From contig NZ_CP024621.1 of NCBI RefSeq assembly GCF_009846525.1, positions 2,170,001-2,234,000 on the forward strand: a stretch of DNA of 64,000 bases, given 5' to 3'. Numbering within the stretch: the first letter of the stretch is position 1; each line of letters starts with the position of its first letter. Positions 10,391 through 20,188 of this stretch are shown here, piece by piece. A model generated the notes under the pieces. That model was given only the letters and a program-made list of their open reading frames with translations, was not told where the DNA came from and did not search any database. Both the position numbers and the translations under genes were made by a program. This DNA is from Halomonas meridiana. Lineage in GTDB: Bacteria > Pseudomonadota > Gammaproteobacteria > Pseudomonadales > Halomonadaceae.

Positions 10391-12229
10391 TTATAGCGGC
10401 CACACCCACAGAATGGCGGGAATGGCCGCCGCCATGACCACCAGCGATAGCGGCAACCCCAGCTTCCAATAATCACCAAACCGGTAGCCACCGGGGCCTA
10501 ACACCAGGGTATTCGACTGATGCCCAATCGGGGTTAAAAACGCACAGGAAGCACTCACGGCCACCACCATCAAGAACGGGTCCAACGAGGCATCGAAGCC
10601 GTTGGCGAGGCTGGCCGCAATGGGCGCCATCAGCAAAGCGGCGGCTGCGTTGTTGACCACGTTGGAGAGCAGCATGGAGAGCAGAAACAGTCCCACCAAG
10701 GAGACGATAATCGGCCACTCCACGCCAAAGCGCAGCAGCGCCTCGGCTATGATATCCGCACCGCCGCTGGTTTCTAGCGCTTCGCCCACGGGCAGCATGG
10801 CGGCAAGCAAGACGATCACCGGGCCATCGATGGCTTGATAGCCATCCCTCAACGGCAGTACGCCAATCAGCAGCGACACCAGCGCGGCGGTGCTCATGGC
10901 GACGGCAGCGGGCAGCAGATCGAACAGCATCGCGACGATCGCCAAGGCGAAAATCCCCACCGACACGGCCAATTTTCGCGGCTGCCCAAGATGCAGCTCA
11001 CGGTTGGCCAGCGGCAGGCAGCCGAGGGTCGATAGGCTATCGGCGATTTCGTTCTCACTGCCCTGAAGCAGCAACACGTCACCGGTTTGAAAACGAATGT
11101 CTCGCAGTCGCTGCTTCAAGCGGCCACCGTCACGGGCCACGGCCACTAAATGCAAGCCAAACTGATGGTTGAGGCGCAGCTGCCGCACGCTACGATTGAT
11201 CATCATCGAATCGTTACGCACGACGGCTTCGATGAGCTGTAACCCTTCGGTATCGACCGGCTGACGTTCATCGCCCTTCTCCGCGTCCTCGCCCTGCTCC
11301 TGTCCATCCTCTGGGTCTTCGGGTTCGGCAATGGCGCTAAGGCCCACTTTGTCCTCTAGCAGCTTCAGCTCGTCGGGGCCGGCTTCCAGCAGCAGGATGT
11401 CGCCCTCACGAAGCACACCATGAAACTGGTAGCCCGCTCGACGGTTGTCTTCACGAACCACCGCCAAAACGGGAATGGTTTCCTCGAGCTCATCGCGCAG
11501 CTGCTGCAGGGTCAGCCCGTTGGCCTTGGAGTCCTCGGTCACTTTCAACTCGACCAGGTAGTTAGCCGTATCGAACATGTCATCCGCTGCCGCTTGGCTG
11601 CTGCGCTTGGGCGTCAATCGCCAGCCCACCAGCACGATAAATGCCAAGCCAACGAGTGCCACCACTATGCCCACTGGTGAGAAACTAAACATGCCAAAGT
11701 TGTCGCCGGTAATATTGCCCCGGTAAGTGGAAATAATGATGTTAGGCGGCGTCCCGATCAGCGTGGTCAAGCCACCCAGGAGCGACCCAAACGCTAGCGG
11801 CATCAACAGCAGTGAAGGAGAGGTATTGTGTTCACGGGCAAGCCGCATGGCCACCGGCAGCAGCAGCGCCAGCGCCCCTACGTTATTCATCACGCCAGAC
11901 AGCACAACGACCGTACCCACCAGTACGAGCAGTTGCAGCATTAAGCGCTCACCCACTTTGAGTACCTGATTGGCGATGACATCCACCACGCCGGAGCGCT
12001 CAAAACCACGGCTTAACACCAGCACCGCTGCCACGGTAATCACCGCAGGATGGCCAAAGCCTGCAAAGGCGTCATCCGCAGGCACCAGCCCAAGCATTAC
12101 CGAACCTAGCAGGGCCGCCAAGGCGACCAAATCGTAGCGAAACCGACCCCAGATAAAGGCCACCAGCGTAAGCCCCAGCACGATAAACACCAGCGTGCTG
12201 GGGGTCAGTCCTAAACTTTCCAGAGTCAT
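10391..12229 (-). CDS. SLC13-family permease with two RCK_C (TrkA_C) domains
   Basis: A 612-residue inner-membrane carrier. N-terminal membrane segments (about residues 1-200) carry GTPPNIIISTYRG, the typical substrate loop of the CitT/NhaD/ArsB superfamily. Two RCK_C domains follow (about 210-290 and 320-400), separated by a highly acidic linker of Glu/Asp. A second membrane half ends with GHQSNTLVLGPGGY. Relatives are annotated as anion, sulfate or carboxylate carriers; the substrate cannot be read from sequence. The RCK_C domains suggest regulation by a bound ligand. It is upstream of glpR but 117 bp away, so operon membership is uncertain. Confidence 0.85.
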   Translation of the reverse strand: MTLESLGLTPSTLVFIVLGLTLVAFIWGRFRYDLVALAALLGSVMLGLVPADDAFAGFGHPAVITVAAVLVLSRGFERSGVVDVIANQVLKVGERLMLQLLVLVGTVVVLSGVMNNVGALALLLPVAMRLAREHNTSPSLLLMPLAFGSLLGGLTTLIGTPPNIIISTYRGNITGDNFGMFSFSPVGIVVALVGLAFIVLVGWRLTPKRSSQAAADDMFDTANYLVELKVTEDSKANGLTLQQLRDELEETIPVLAVVREDNRRAGYQFHGVLREGDILLLEAGPDELKLLEDKVGLSAIAEPEDPEDGQEQGEDAEKGDERQPVDTEGLQLIEAVVRNDSMMINRSVRQLRLNHQFGLHLVAVARDGGRLKQRLRDIRFQTGDVLLLQGSENEIADSLSTLGCLPLANRELHLGQPRKLAVSVGIFALAIVAMLFDLLPAAVAMSTAALVSLLIGVLPLRDGYQAIDGPVIVLLAAMLPVGEALETSGGADIIAEALLRFGVEWPIIVSLVGLFLLSMLLSNVVNNAAAALLMAPIAASLANGFDASLDPFLMVVAVSASCAFLTPIGHQSNTLVLGPGGYRFGDYWKLGLPLSLVVMAAAIPAILWVWPL

Positions 12230-12358
12230 TCGCGTGCCATCTCCCTATGTTGTCGCTCCTCTTCCCTGACACGGAAAGTATGGAGTGTTCAGCATCACAT
12301 TAGGCGATGACTATACAGCCGTACAAGCACTGAAAAATAGGAAAAAATAGCGCGCGGA

Positions 12359-13162
12359 TTAGCGTTTCATTCGTGCCAGTAACCGCTCGACGGCTTCTAG
12401 ATGTTCCGGTTCGTTGTGGCACATGCCTTGGAACACGGCGCACACATCCAGAAACGGCTTTAGCTCCATATCCGAGGCCATTTTCATGAGCCGCTTGGTG
12501 AGCCGTGTCGCTTTCGGCGGCTGGGCCGCCATGCGGTTGGCATGGGCCAGAGCGGCTTCCATCAGCTGCTCCGGCTCCACGACTTCTAGCACTACACCGT
12601 AGGCAAGCGCTTCATCAGCGCTGATCACCCGGCCTGAGAGGGTTAGCTCAAAGGCACGCTGGTAACCAATTTGGCGCTGCATAAACCACGCCCCGCCATC
12701 GCCGGGGATAATGCCTAAGTTAAGAAACGTCTCACCAAAGCTCGCCTTGCGGGACGCAATACGCAAATCGGCCATGTTGGCCAAATCAAACCCGGCACCT
12801 ATCGCTGCACCATTCACGGCGGCGATGATGGGCACTTCAACTTGATGAAGCGCCAGCGGCATTCGCTGAATACCCGTGCGGTAGCGCTCAGCGACTTCGG
12901 CTACGTCCCCCGCAAAGTCGCCGCCGCGTTCGGCCATATCTTTTACATTGCCACCCGCGCAAAAAGTGCTGCCTGCACCGGTGATCACCAGCACCGAGAC
13001 GTCCTGGCTATGGTTCACCCATGCAGCGGTGGCGACGATATCATCCACCAGCGCCGTGCCGGTAAGCGCATTGCGCACGTCGTGGCGGTTAAGCGTGAGC
13101 GTTGCCACACGGTTTTCCAGCGTTAGGGTAGCGTCGGTTAATTCAGGTAGCGTTCGGCTCAT
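12359..13162 (-). CDS. Enoyl-CoA hydratase/isomerase family protein
   Basis: A 267-residue crotonase-fold enzyme. The oxyanion-hole segments are GAGSTFCAGGNVKDMA (near residue 65) and NGAAIGAGFDLANMAD (near 115). GIIPGDGGAW covers the second active-site region, with Asp where many hydratases have Glu, so the exact reaction (hydration, isomerisation, hydrolysis) is open. Its ATG overlaps the stop of the acyl-CoA synthetase gene by 4 bp (ATGA), showing translational coupling. Confidence 0.87.
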   Translation of the reverse strand: MSRTLPELTDATLTLENRVATLTLNRHDVRNALTGTALVDDIVATAAWVNHSQDVSVLVITGAGSTFCAGGNVKDMAERGGDFAGDVAEVAERYRTGIQRMPLALHQVEVPIIAAVNGAAIGAGFDLANMADLRIASRKASFGETFLNLGIIPGDGGAWFMQRQIGYQRAFELTLSGRVISADEALAYGVVLEVVEPEQLMEAALAHANRMAAQPPKATRLTKRLMKMASDMELKPFLDVCAVFQGMCHNEPEHLEAVERLLARMKR

Positions 13163-15339
13163 GATTGGCGCTCCACGATGATTCGGGCATCGACGATGGC
13201 ATAGTTAGCGGCAGAATGGCCTTTCGGATAGGCAATCACCGGGTTCAAGTCTAGCTCGCTAATCTCCGGGTAGGCCTCCACCAATTGGGATACTTGCATC
13301 AGCAGTGACACCAGCGCCTGCTTATCGACCCCTGCCGCCCCGCGTACTCCCGCCAGCACTTTTTGCGCTTTGAGTTGATTGACCATGGACTGCGCGTCGC
13401 GCAGGGTCAGCGGCAGCGAGCGGAAGGCTACGTCCTCAAGCACCTCCACAAAGATACCGCCCAAACCAAACATCAGCACCGGGCCGAAAATCGGGTCGCG
13501 GAGCATGCCGATAATCACCTCAACGCCCTTCTCCGCCATTGGCGTGACCAGCACGCCCTCTACCTGGGCGTTCGGGTCGTAAGCCTGGGCGTTTAAGTGA
13601 ATGGCTTGAAAGGCATCGCGCAGTGCGGCGTCACCCACTAAGTTGAGCTTGACCCCGCCCGCGTCGGATTTATGCAGAATATCTTTCGAGACCACCTTCA
13701 TCGCCAGCGGCTTGCCCTGCGTGCGCTGGGCGATCTCGGCGAGTTCGTCCTCACGACGCACCAGCCACTCCTCAGGCACCGCGATACCGTGTTCCGCCAA
13801 CAGCCCCTTCGCTTCAAACTCCAGTAAATCGCGCCCTTCCGCCTTGGCTGCGGCAAACATGGCCCTGCCTGTTTCCGATGGCGCGGCGGGCGCTATCGTC
13901 TCCTGCACTTGTTGGCTGGCCAGATACTCCCCTCGCTCACCTAAGGCAGCAAGCACGCGCACCGCATGCTCAATGGAGGCGTACACCGGCAAACCGGCTT
14001 CGTGTAAACGGCGCAGCGCAGGCGGTTTGATGGGGGCGTAGAGGCTGTAAATCACCAGCGGCTTCTCGGAGGCTTGAGCAAGCTCTACCATGCGCTCCGC
14101 GCCACGCATCTCGTCCCCCATCAGCGACTCCGAAAAGCGCAGGCTATACCCGCCGAACATGCCGACCAGGAAGACGCTATCGACGCCTTCATCCGCCATC
14201 ACCAGCTCAATGCAGCGGGCCAGCAGCGAGGGGCTCGCATCCGAGGAGCCCGCCACGTCCACCGGGTTAAGGGTAGATGCCTGAGGCAGTAACACCTCGC
14301 GCAGTGCAGAGCGGGTAGCGTCAGAAAGCTCGGCCAGCGTCAGGCCCGCTTCAGATAACCGGTCGGCGGCGATGGTGGCTTGGCCGCCGCCGTCAGAAAT
14401 CACCGCCACGCGCTTACCAGGGGCTTTTTGCAGCCGCCCTAGCCCTTCCGCCACGGGCAGGATTTCATCGGAGTACTGCACCACGCTAACGCCTGCCTGG
14501 CGCAACAAATCGACGGTCATTTGGTAGCTACCGGCCAATGCACCGGTATGGGAGCTGGCAGCCTTTTGGCCCTGCTCGGTGGCACCGGATTTATACACCA
14601 CCACCGGCTTCATGGCGGTCACGTCACGGGCCACTTTCAGAAACTGCTGCCCATCACGGAAGCCTTCCACGTAGAGCGTCGCCACACGGGTATGCTCGTC
14701 TTCGCCTAGGTAGCGCAGGTAATCGTTAAAGCCGATATCACTCTGATTGCCCGGGCCAACGTAGGTGCTAAACCCCACCTGCCCATTGTGCTGGGCCTCC
14801 AGCGCCAGGGAGAGCAGCATATTGCCGGATTGGGAAACAATACCGATATCGCCCGGTTTGACGTTCTCCAGCGCCAGCAAGTTGATCTGATGGTGCAGGT
14901 TAAACATGCCGGAAGTATTCGGGCCGATAATACGCACACCGTGGGCACGGGCGGCCTCCATCATTTGTGCCTCCAATGCCGCACCCGCTTCACCGGTTTC
15001 GCCAAACCCGCTGGCCAGAATCACCGCCCCTTTCACACCCCGGCGGCCACACTCGGCAATCAGCGCAGGCACGGTGGCGGCAGGCGTACACAGCAGCGCA
15101 AGCTCGGGGCTGCCCGGCATCTCGGCAATAGAGGGCCATGCCTTCACACCTAGAATATGATCGGCTTTTGGGTTGATCGGGTAGATGCCCCCCCGGTAGC
15201 CGCCGTTGATCAGCCCGATCATGGCTTTATAGCCCCGCTTGGTCGGGTCCGCAGAGGCTCCAACGATGGCAATGCCGGTAGGGGCTAAGATGTCATGCAG
15301 CGGGCTGCGGATTGGAAGATGACCTTCGATAGTGTTCAT
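13159..15339 (-). CDS. Acetate--CoA ligase family protein (NDP-forming acyl-CoA synthetase)
   Basis: A 726-residue fused alpha-beta acyl-CoA synthetase of the ADP-forming type. A CoA-binding Rossmann domain is at about residues 15-145 (GIAIVGASADPTKRG), two succinyl-CoA ligase-like domains at about 150-470 (SQSGNMLLSLALEA; SSHTGALAGS), and a C-terminal ATP-grasp domain at about 500-720 (MKVVSKDILHKSDAGGV). It would activate a carboxylic acid to its CoA thioester, or the reverse to make ATP. The two crotonase-family neighbours suggest catabolism of an unsaturated or hydroxylated acid. The substrate is unknown. Confidence 0.88.
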   Translation of the reverse strand: MNTIEGHLPIRSPLHDILAPTGIAIVGASADPTKRGYKAMIGLINGGYRGGIYPINPKADHILGVKAWPSIAEMPGSPELALLCTPAATVPALIAECGRRGVKGAVILASGFGETGEAGAALEAQMMEAARAHGVRIIGPNTSGMFNLHHQINLLALENVKPGDIGIVSQSGNMLLSLALEAQHNGQVGFSTYVGPGNQSDIGFNDYLRYLGEDEHTRVATLYVEGFRDGQQFLKVARDVTAMKPVVVYKSGATEQGQKAASSHTGALAGSYQMTVDLLRQAGVSVVQYSDEILPVAEGLGRLQKAPGKRVAVISDGGGQATIAADRLSEAGLTLAELSDATRSALREVLLPQASTLNPVDVAGSSDASPSLLARCIELVMADEGVDSVFLVGMFGGYSLRFSESLMGDEMRGAERMVELAQASEKPLVIYSLYAPIKPPALRRLHEAGLPVYASIEHAVRVLAALGERGEYLASQQVQETIAPAAPSETGRAMFAAAKAEGRDLLEFEAKGLLAEHGIAVPEEWLVRREDELAEIAQRTQGKPLAMKVVSKDILHKSDAGGVKLNLVGDAALRDAFQAIHLNAQAYDPNAQVEGVLVTPMAEKGVEVIIGMLRDPIFGPVLMFGLGGIFVEVLEDVAFRSLPLTLRDAQSMVNQLKAQKVLAGVRGAAGVDKQALVSLLMQVSQLVEAYPEISELDLNPVIAYPKGHSAANYAIVDARIIVERQS

Positions 15340-15411
15340 GGCGAAACCTGTTTGACAAAGAAGTGCGCGACGGCTTGATTCAGAACTCGTTTTTAAGGGT
15401 TAAGTCCATAC

Positions 15412-16221
15412 TCATTGGCCCTGAAAATTAGGCGGGCGCCGCTCGGCAAAGGCATCGACCCCCTCTTGCCAGTCGTCGGTGGTGGAGCAGGTAAACACCG
15501 CATCCAGCTCCTGCTGCAGCTGGCTCTCCATGCTGGTATGGGCGCTGCGGTTGACCAGCGGCTTGAGCATCGCCATGGAGACCGGCGCCTGCTTGGCAAG
15601 CCGCTCGGCGAGTGTTTGCGCTTCGGCCATCAGCTGCGCTTGGGGGTAGCTGGCCAGCGCCAAGCCGATCTTGGCGGCTTCTGGCCCATCAATTTTGTCG
15701 CCTAAATAGAGCAAGCGCCGGGCTTGGGTAAGCCCTACCAGTTGAGGCAGCAATTTTGAAACACCGCCGCCCACACAAGTGCCAATACTGGTTTCTGGAA
15801 AACCGATCTGCGCCTCGTCAGCCATCACGATAAAATCGCAGGAGACCGCCATTTCCGCGCCAGCCCCCAGCGCATAGCCGTTCACGGCTGCTACCACCGG
15901 CTTACTGAGTTTGGCGATGGCTTCGCATACGTCGTTGCCCAGCTGCAAATAGGCCCGGCGCTGAAACAGCGTGCGCTTAGCGCTGCCGTGGGCCTTCATA
16001 TCGGCACCGACACAAAACGCGCGCCCTTCACCGGTCAGCACCACCGCCCGGACCTGAGGCGACTGCTGTGCTATTCGCAGCACATCCAGCAGCTCTTGGT
16101 AGAGCGCCTCAACAACCGCGTTGAGGCGCTGCGGGCGATTCAGTCGCACGGTCAATATGCGGGCATCCAGAGTGACCAGCAGCGTTTCATAATTGGGCAG
16201 CGCAGTAGCGTCAGCAGGCAT
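15412..16221 (-). CDS. Enoyl-CoA hydratase-related protein
   Basis: A 269-residue crotonase-fold enzyme and the first gene of the three-gene minus-strand unit. Oxyanion motifs are GRAFCVGADMKAHG (near residue 70) and NGYALGAGAEMAVSCD (near 115), then GFPETSIGTCVGGGVS. It lies 72 bp before the synthetase gene and is divergent from the RpiR-type regulator at 16410, with an AT-rich palindromic region between. Probably acts on the CoA ester made by the neighbouring synthetase. Confidence 0.86.
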   Translation of the reverse strand: MPADATALPNYETLLVTLDARILTVRLNRPQRLNAVVEALYQELLDVLRIAQQSPQVRAVVLTGEGRAFCVGADMKAHGSAKRTLFQRRAYLQLGNDVCEAIAKLSKPVVAAVNGYALGAGAEMAVSCDFIVMADEAQIGFPETSIGTCVGGGVSKLLPQLVGLTQARRLLYLGDKIDGPEAAKIGLALASYPQAQLMAEAQTLAERLAKQAPVSMAMLKPLVNRSAHTSMESQLQQELDAVFTCSTTDDWQEGVDAFAERRPPNFQGQ

Positions 16222-16261
16222 GGTGCTTTTTCTAACCTCCTCGGATCAGTCGTGAAAACCT

Positions 16262-16304
16262 AAACGAAACGTTTGTTTCTTTATTTAAAATAAAAAGAAA
16301 CGAA
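16262..16304. promoter_or_regulatory. Candidate operator between the acyl-CoA unit and the RpiR-type regulator
   Basis: The 188 bp divergent gap holds a central palindrome AAACGTTT (16267-16274) within AAACGAAACGTTTGTTTC, and an inverted partner AGAAACGAA (16296-16304) 17 bp on, with AT-rich sequence between. The position suits a site for the adjacent regulator controlling both directions. Inference from symmetry and location only. Confidence 0.4.
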
Positions 16305-16409
16305 TGTGTTTTTTTGAACGATAGAGTAGTCGCTGGGACAACGTCAATACATCTGTAGCAAAAACATTTATCATTGGCACAAATGTTTTATTTTCATAGA
16401 GAGGGTGCC

Positions 16410-17303
16410 ATGCCAGACAACGCCACTCACGCCACCAGCCTGGACAGCATTCACCAGCAGCTAGCCGAGAGCTACGCGGCGCTTAGCCCACAGCTCAAGC
16501 GCGCCGCCAGCTATGTGCTGGAACATCCTGCTGAGATGGCGTTTCAGTCGATCCGCAAAACGGCTCAGGCAGCATCCGTCACTCCCTCCACCCTGGTCAG
16601 GCTAGCCAAGCGGCTTAGGTTCGAGAGCTACGAGCCGTTTCGGGAGGTGTTTCAATCGGCGGTACAGGCAGCGCCGGTGGAGCTATCCGGTCGCGCCAGC
16701 CAGTTGAAGCAGCAGCACCGAAACCCAGAAGCGGCGCTGTTTGCGGAGGTAGGCGACGCTGCCTTCGATAATATTGGCAGGCTGTTTACGGCGGATAACC
16801 AAACGCGCGTCAAAGAGGCCGCCGAGCGAATCTTAGCAGCGCGGCGAGTCGCCGTGGTCGGGTTTCGCGACACCTTCGCCTGCGCGTACCACTTTGCCTA
16901 CGTGGGGCGCATTGCGATGCCGGAAGTGACGCTCATTCGCGGACAGGAGGGAGGCTTGCTCACCGAGTTGGCCCCGTTCAACGAGCAGGATGTGGTGGTA
17001 GCGTTTGGCTTTGAACCCTACTGCGCCGAGACGGTGAAGGCGCTGGAAATTACTCGCGCCAACGGCGTGCAGGCAATTGTGATTACCGACACGCTGCGCT
17101 CACCGCTGGTGCCGGGGGCCAGCGTAACGTTTACCGTCGCCAACGCTACGCCGCACTTTTTCCCGTCGATACTAGCGGCGATTACGCTCAGTGAAGCGAT
17201 TTTGGCGGAGTGCGTGGCATTCGGCCCCGACCAGCTGGTCGATAACGTGACCCGCTTTGAGAGCCGAATGCGTCAGTTGGGTGCTTATATCGATATAGAG
17301 TAA
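16410..17303 (+). CDS. MurR/RpiR-family transcriptional regulator
   Basis: A 297-residue regulator with an N-terminal RpiR helix-turn-helix (about residues 15-85, including KTAQAASVTPSTLVRLAKRL) and a C-terminal SIS domain (about 130-265, VAVVGFRDTFACAYHFAYVG). SIS domains usually bind phosphosugars, but RpiR proteins next to acyl-CoA genes also occur. The ATG at 16410 follows a strong AGAGAGGGTG site and is preferred over an upstream in-frame ATG at 16374. It is divergent from the three-gene acyl-CoA unit, its likely target. Confidence 0.88.
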   Translation: MPDNATHATSLDSIHQQLAESYAALSPQLKRAASYVLEHPAEMAFQSIRKTAQAASVTPSTLVRLAKRLRFESYEPFREVFQSAVQAAPVELSGRASQLKQQHRNPEAALFAEVGDAAFDNIGRLFTADNQTRVKEAAERILAARRVAVVGFRDTFACAYHFAYVGRIAMPEVTLIRGQEGGLLTELAPFNEQDVVVAFGFEPYCAETVKALEITRANGVQAIVITDTLRSPLVPGASVTFTVANATPHFFPSILAAITLSEAILAECVAFGPDQLVDNVTRFESRMRQLGAYIDIE

Positions 17304-17323
17304 GTGTCGATATCGAGTAAGCG

Positions 17324-18301
17324 TTACGGCAGCAGAATCGTGGAGCCGGTGGTTTTACGGCTCTGTAGTGCATCCTGAGCCTTACCGGCGTCTTGCAGCG
17401 GGTAGCGGTTGGCCACGTCGATGTGGATTTTGCCGCTCTCGATCATGGCGAAAAACTCGTCGCACATCATCTCTAGGCGCTCACGGGTGTCGGCGTAGCC
17501 GTTCAGGCTTGGGCGAGTCACAAACAGCGCGCCTTTTTGGTTCAAAATACCGATATTCACGCCATCCACAGGGCCAGAAGAGTTGCCGAAACTCACCATC
17601 AGCGAGCGGGGCTTCAAGCAGTCCAGCGACATTTCCCAGGTGTCTTTACCCACCGAGTCATACACCACGTCACACATCTCGCCGTTGGTCAGCTCGCGCA
17701 CCCGCTCCACCACGTTCTCTTCGGTGTAGTTGATGGTCGCCCATGCACCGTTGGCCATGGCTAAGTCGGCTTTTTCCTGAGAGCTAACCGTGCCAATCAG
17801 CTTCACACCCAACGCCTTAGCCCACTGGCAGGCAATAGAGCCAACGCCACCGGCCGCCGCGTGGAACAGAATGGTCTCACCGCCTTTAAGCGCATAGGTT
17901 TGACGTAGCAGATACTGCACCGTTAAGCCTTTCAGCATGCTGGCGGCAGCGGTGTCGAAATCGATAAAATCCGGCAGTTTGACGACTTTGGACGCAGGCA
18001 GCGTGTGCAGTTCGGCGTATGCGCCCAGCGGGCCTTGGGCGTAAGCCACCCGGTCACCCACTTTGACATGCGTGACGCCCTCACCGACCGCATCCACAAT
18101 GCCCGCGCCTTCGGTGCCTAGCCCTGTTGGCATAGCGGGCGCAGGGTAAAGTCCCGTACGGAAGTAGATATCGATAAAGTTCAGCCCCACCGCTTTGTTT
18201 GCGATGCGCACTTCACCGGCAGCGGGGGCGGCAGGTTCAACATCGACCCACTCCAACACTTCTGACCCACCGGTGTTAGCAAGCTGGATACGCTTAGACA
18301 T
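17324..18301 (-). CDS. Quinone oxidoreductase (zinc-free MDR family, QorA-like)
   Basis: A 325-residue NADPH-dependent quinone reductase of the medium-chain dehydrogenase superfamily. The N-terminal catalytic domain shows NFIDIYFRTGLYP, and the nucleotide-binding domain shows HAAAGGVGSIACQWAKALG (near residue 145). The structural zinc Cys cluster is absent, as in QorA. An AGGAG site 8 bases upstream selects the ATG at 18301 rather than the in-frame GTG at 18310. It converges on the RpiR-type gene with only 20 bp between stops. Confidence 0.92.
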   Translation of the reverse strand: MSKRIQLANTGGSEVLEWVDVEPAAPAAGEVRIANKAVGLNFIDIYFRTGLYPAPAMPTGLGTEGAGIVDAVGEGVTHVKVGDRVAYAQGPLGAYAELHTLPASKVVKLPDFIDFDTAAASMLKGLTVQYLLRQTYALKGGETILFHAAAGGVGSIACQWAKALGVKLIGTVSSQEKADLAMANGAWATINYTEENVVERVRELTNGEMCDVVYDSVGKDTWEMSLDCLKPRSLMVSFGNSSGPVDGVNIGILNQKGALFVTRPSLNGYADTRERLEMMCDEFFAMIESGKIHIDVANRYPLQDAGKAQDALQSRKTTGSTILLP

Positions 18302-18478
18302 CAATGACACTCCTGTTGTTAATTATTGGACATACCCTGCGCGCTATCCAACCGCGTTGGGCGTCTTAAATCAAGCCATTAGCTCACTAGGCCGACACGT
18401 CGTCGTCATGCACCCATGCTAAACTTGGCAGCATTGTGCTTCATGACGCTCAATTGGCGACCACTACACGGAGTGGCT

Positions 18479-19255
18479 ATGACCCATCCCGCAATTTCTG
18501 TCCCCACGCTCATCGCCCACCGCGGCTACTCCGCTGCCGCGCCCGAAAACACCCTCGCAGCCGTACGCGCCGCCCACCAAGCAGGCGCAACCTGGGTGGA
18601 ATTGGATGTACAGCTGCTGAAGGATGATACACCGGTCATCTGGCACGATGGCGACGTTCGCCGCTGCTCGGATGGCCGTGGCGAGCTCGCCAACCTGACA
18701 TGGCAGCAGGCACAGCAGTTAGATGTGGGCAGTTGGTTTGGTGACCGCTTTGCGGGGGAAAAGATGGCCAGCCTGGAGGCTATGCTCGCCCTGCTCAACG
18801 AGCTGGAGATGGGCGTTAACCTAGAAATCAAGGTCAACAAAGGGCGTGACCCTATCCGCTTGGTGGACGTGGTACTGCCTGCTGTTCTAGCCGCCCTCCC
18901 CCCTGAGCGGCTATTGATCTCGTCGTTTGACCCCGTAGCCTTAGCCCACTGTCGCCAACATGCCCCCAAAGAGGCCCTGGCGTTAGGGGCGCTGTTTGGC
19001 AGTGTGCCCAAAAACTGGCGCGAACAGTGCGAAGCGGTCGAGGCGTTTAGTATTCACCCTCATTGGCCGCGGCTCAAACAGACCCAGGCCGCTGCCATGT
19101 GCCGCAACGGTTACCAAATTCTTTGCTACACCGCCAACGATCCCAGCGCGTTTGATAGCCGCTGGGCCTGGGGCATTGCCAGCGCCATTACCGATGAACC
19201 TGCTGCCTTTAAACGCTACCTAGACAACCGCCAGCGCGCAGGCCAGCCTGCTTAA
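18479..19255 (+). CDS. ugpQ: Glycerophosphodiester phosphodiesterase
   Basis: A 258-residue cytoplasmic GDPD (no signal peptide), the length of UgpQ-type enzymes, hydrolysing glycerophosphodiesters to sn-glycerol-3-phosphate and an alcohol. Catalytic motifs: IAHRGYSAAAPENT (HRG, EN), ELDVQLLKDDTPVIWHD (ExD, HD) and NLEIKVNKG. The ATG at 18479 has a GGAG site 6 bases upstream; the 21 codons before it lack one. Its product would feed GlpD, which links it to the glp genes, though it is not adjacent to them. Confidence 0.9.
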   Translation: MTHPAISVPTLIAHRGYSAAAPENTLAAVRAAHQAGATWVELDVQLLKDDTPVIWHDGDVRRCSDGRGELANLTWQQAQQLDVGSWFGDRFAGEKMASLEAMLALLNELEMGVNLEIKVNKGRDPIRLVDVVLPAVLAALPPERLLISSFDPVALAHCRQHAPKEALALGALFGSVPKNWREQCEAVEAFSIHPHWPRLKQTQAAAMCRNGYQILCYTANDPSAFDSRWAWGIASAITDEPAAFKRYLDNRQRAGQPA

Positions 19256-19327
19256 CCTGTTTAACCTGCTTAAACTTAAGCAATGACACTGGGGCAACGT
19301 CGCTGAGACAACATGATAAGGAGAACG

Positions 19328-20188
19328 ATGAACTATCTTGGTGCGCACGTTAGCGCGGCGGGCGGCGCGGATCAGGCCGTCCTTCGTGCTGTTGATATCG
19401 GTGCAACGGCGTTTGCGCTGTTCACCAAAAACCAGCGTCAGTGGAAAGGGAAACCGCTAACGGACGAGGCCATTTCGGCCTTCAAGCAGGCCTGCAAAAC
19501 CCACGGCTTTGGCCCTGAGCAGATTCTGCCCCACGACAGTTACTTGATTAACCTGGGCCACCCAGAAGCCAAGGGGCTGGCCAAGTCCCGCGCGGCGTTT
19601 TTGGATGAGATGCAGCGCTGCGAGCAACTAGGGCTGACGCTGCTCAACTTTCATCCCGGCAGCCACCTGAACAAAATCAGCGAAGCCGAGTGCCTGGCGC
19701 GCATTGCCGACTCGATCAATGAAGCGCTGTCTGACACCCAAGGCGTGACCGCCGTGATCGAAAACACCGCGGGTCAAGGCACCAACCTCGGCTGGCGTTT
19801 TGAGCACTTGGCCGAGATTATCGATCAGGTGGAGGATAAATCCCGGGTGGGCGTGTGTATCGATACCTGCCACGCTTTCGCTGCCGGGTACGACCTCCGC
19901 ACCCGCGATGCGACACAGGCCACCCTGGACGAGCTTGGCAAGGTCGTAGGTTTTGAGTACTTGCGCGGCATGCATTTGAACGATGCCAAAAGCGCCTTTG
20001 CCAGCCGCGTCGATCGCCACCACAGCCTGGGTAAGGGCAATATTGGGCTCGATGCCTTTAGCACCATTATGCGAGACGAGCGCATCCACGGCATTCCGAT
20101 GATTTTAGAGACCATCGAACCCGAGATATGGGCCGACGAACTCAACTGGCTGCGCGCTCAAGTGCCAGAGGCCGCGCCGGGCAAGTAG
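19328..20188 (+). CDS. nfo: Endonuclease IV (deoxyribonuclease IV)
   Basis: A 286-residue AP endonuclease for base-excision repair, the usual length. Metal-binding motifs of the TIM-barrel family are all present: GAHVSAAGG at the N-terminus, [51 protein letters not shown] and LETIEPE. The ATG at 19328 follows AAGGAG, so an upstream in-frame ATA at 19313 is not used. Its 3' end overlaps the convergent XRE-cupin gene by 31 bp. Confidence 0.95.
   Translation: MNYLGAHVSAAGGADQAVLRAVDIGATAFALFTKNQRQWKGKPLTDEAISAFKQACKTHGFGPEQILPHDSYLINLGHPEAKGLAKSRAAFLDEMQRCEQLGLTLLNFHPGSHLNKISEAECLARIADSINEALSDTQGVTAVIENTAGQGTNLGWRFEHLAEIIDQVEDKSRVGVCIDTCHAFAAGYDLRTRDATQATLDELGKVVGFEYLRGMHLNDAKSAFASRVDRHHSLGKGNIGLDAFSTIMRDERIHGIPMILETIEPEIWADELNWLRAQVPEAAPGK

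Noticed and set aside
17285-17323. Near-duplicate TCGATAT..GAGTAAG stretches at the end of the RpiR-type gene
   Set aside because: A short duplication over the stop codon region; no function suggested and too short to interpret.
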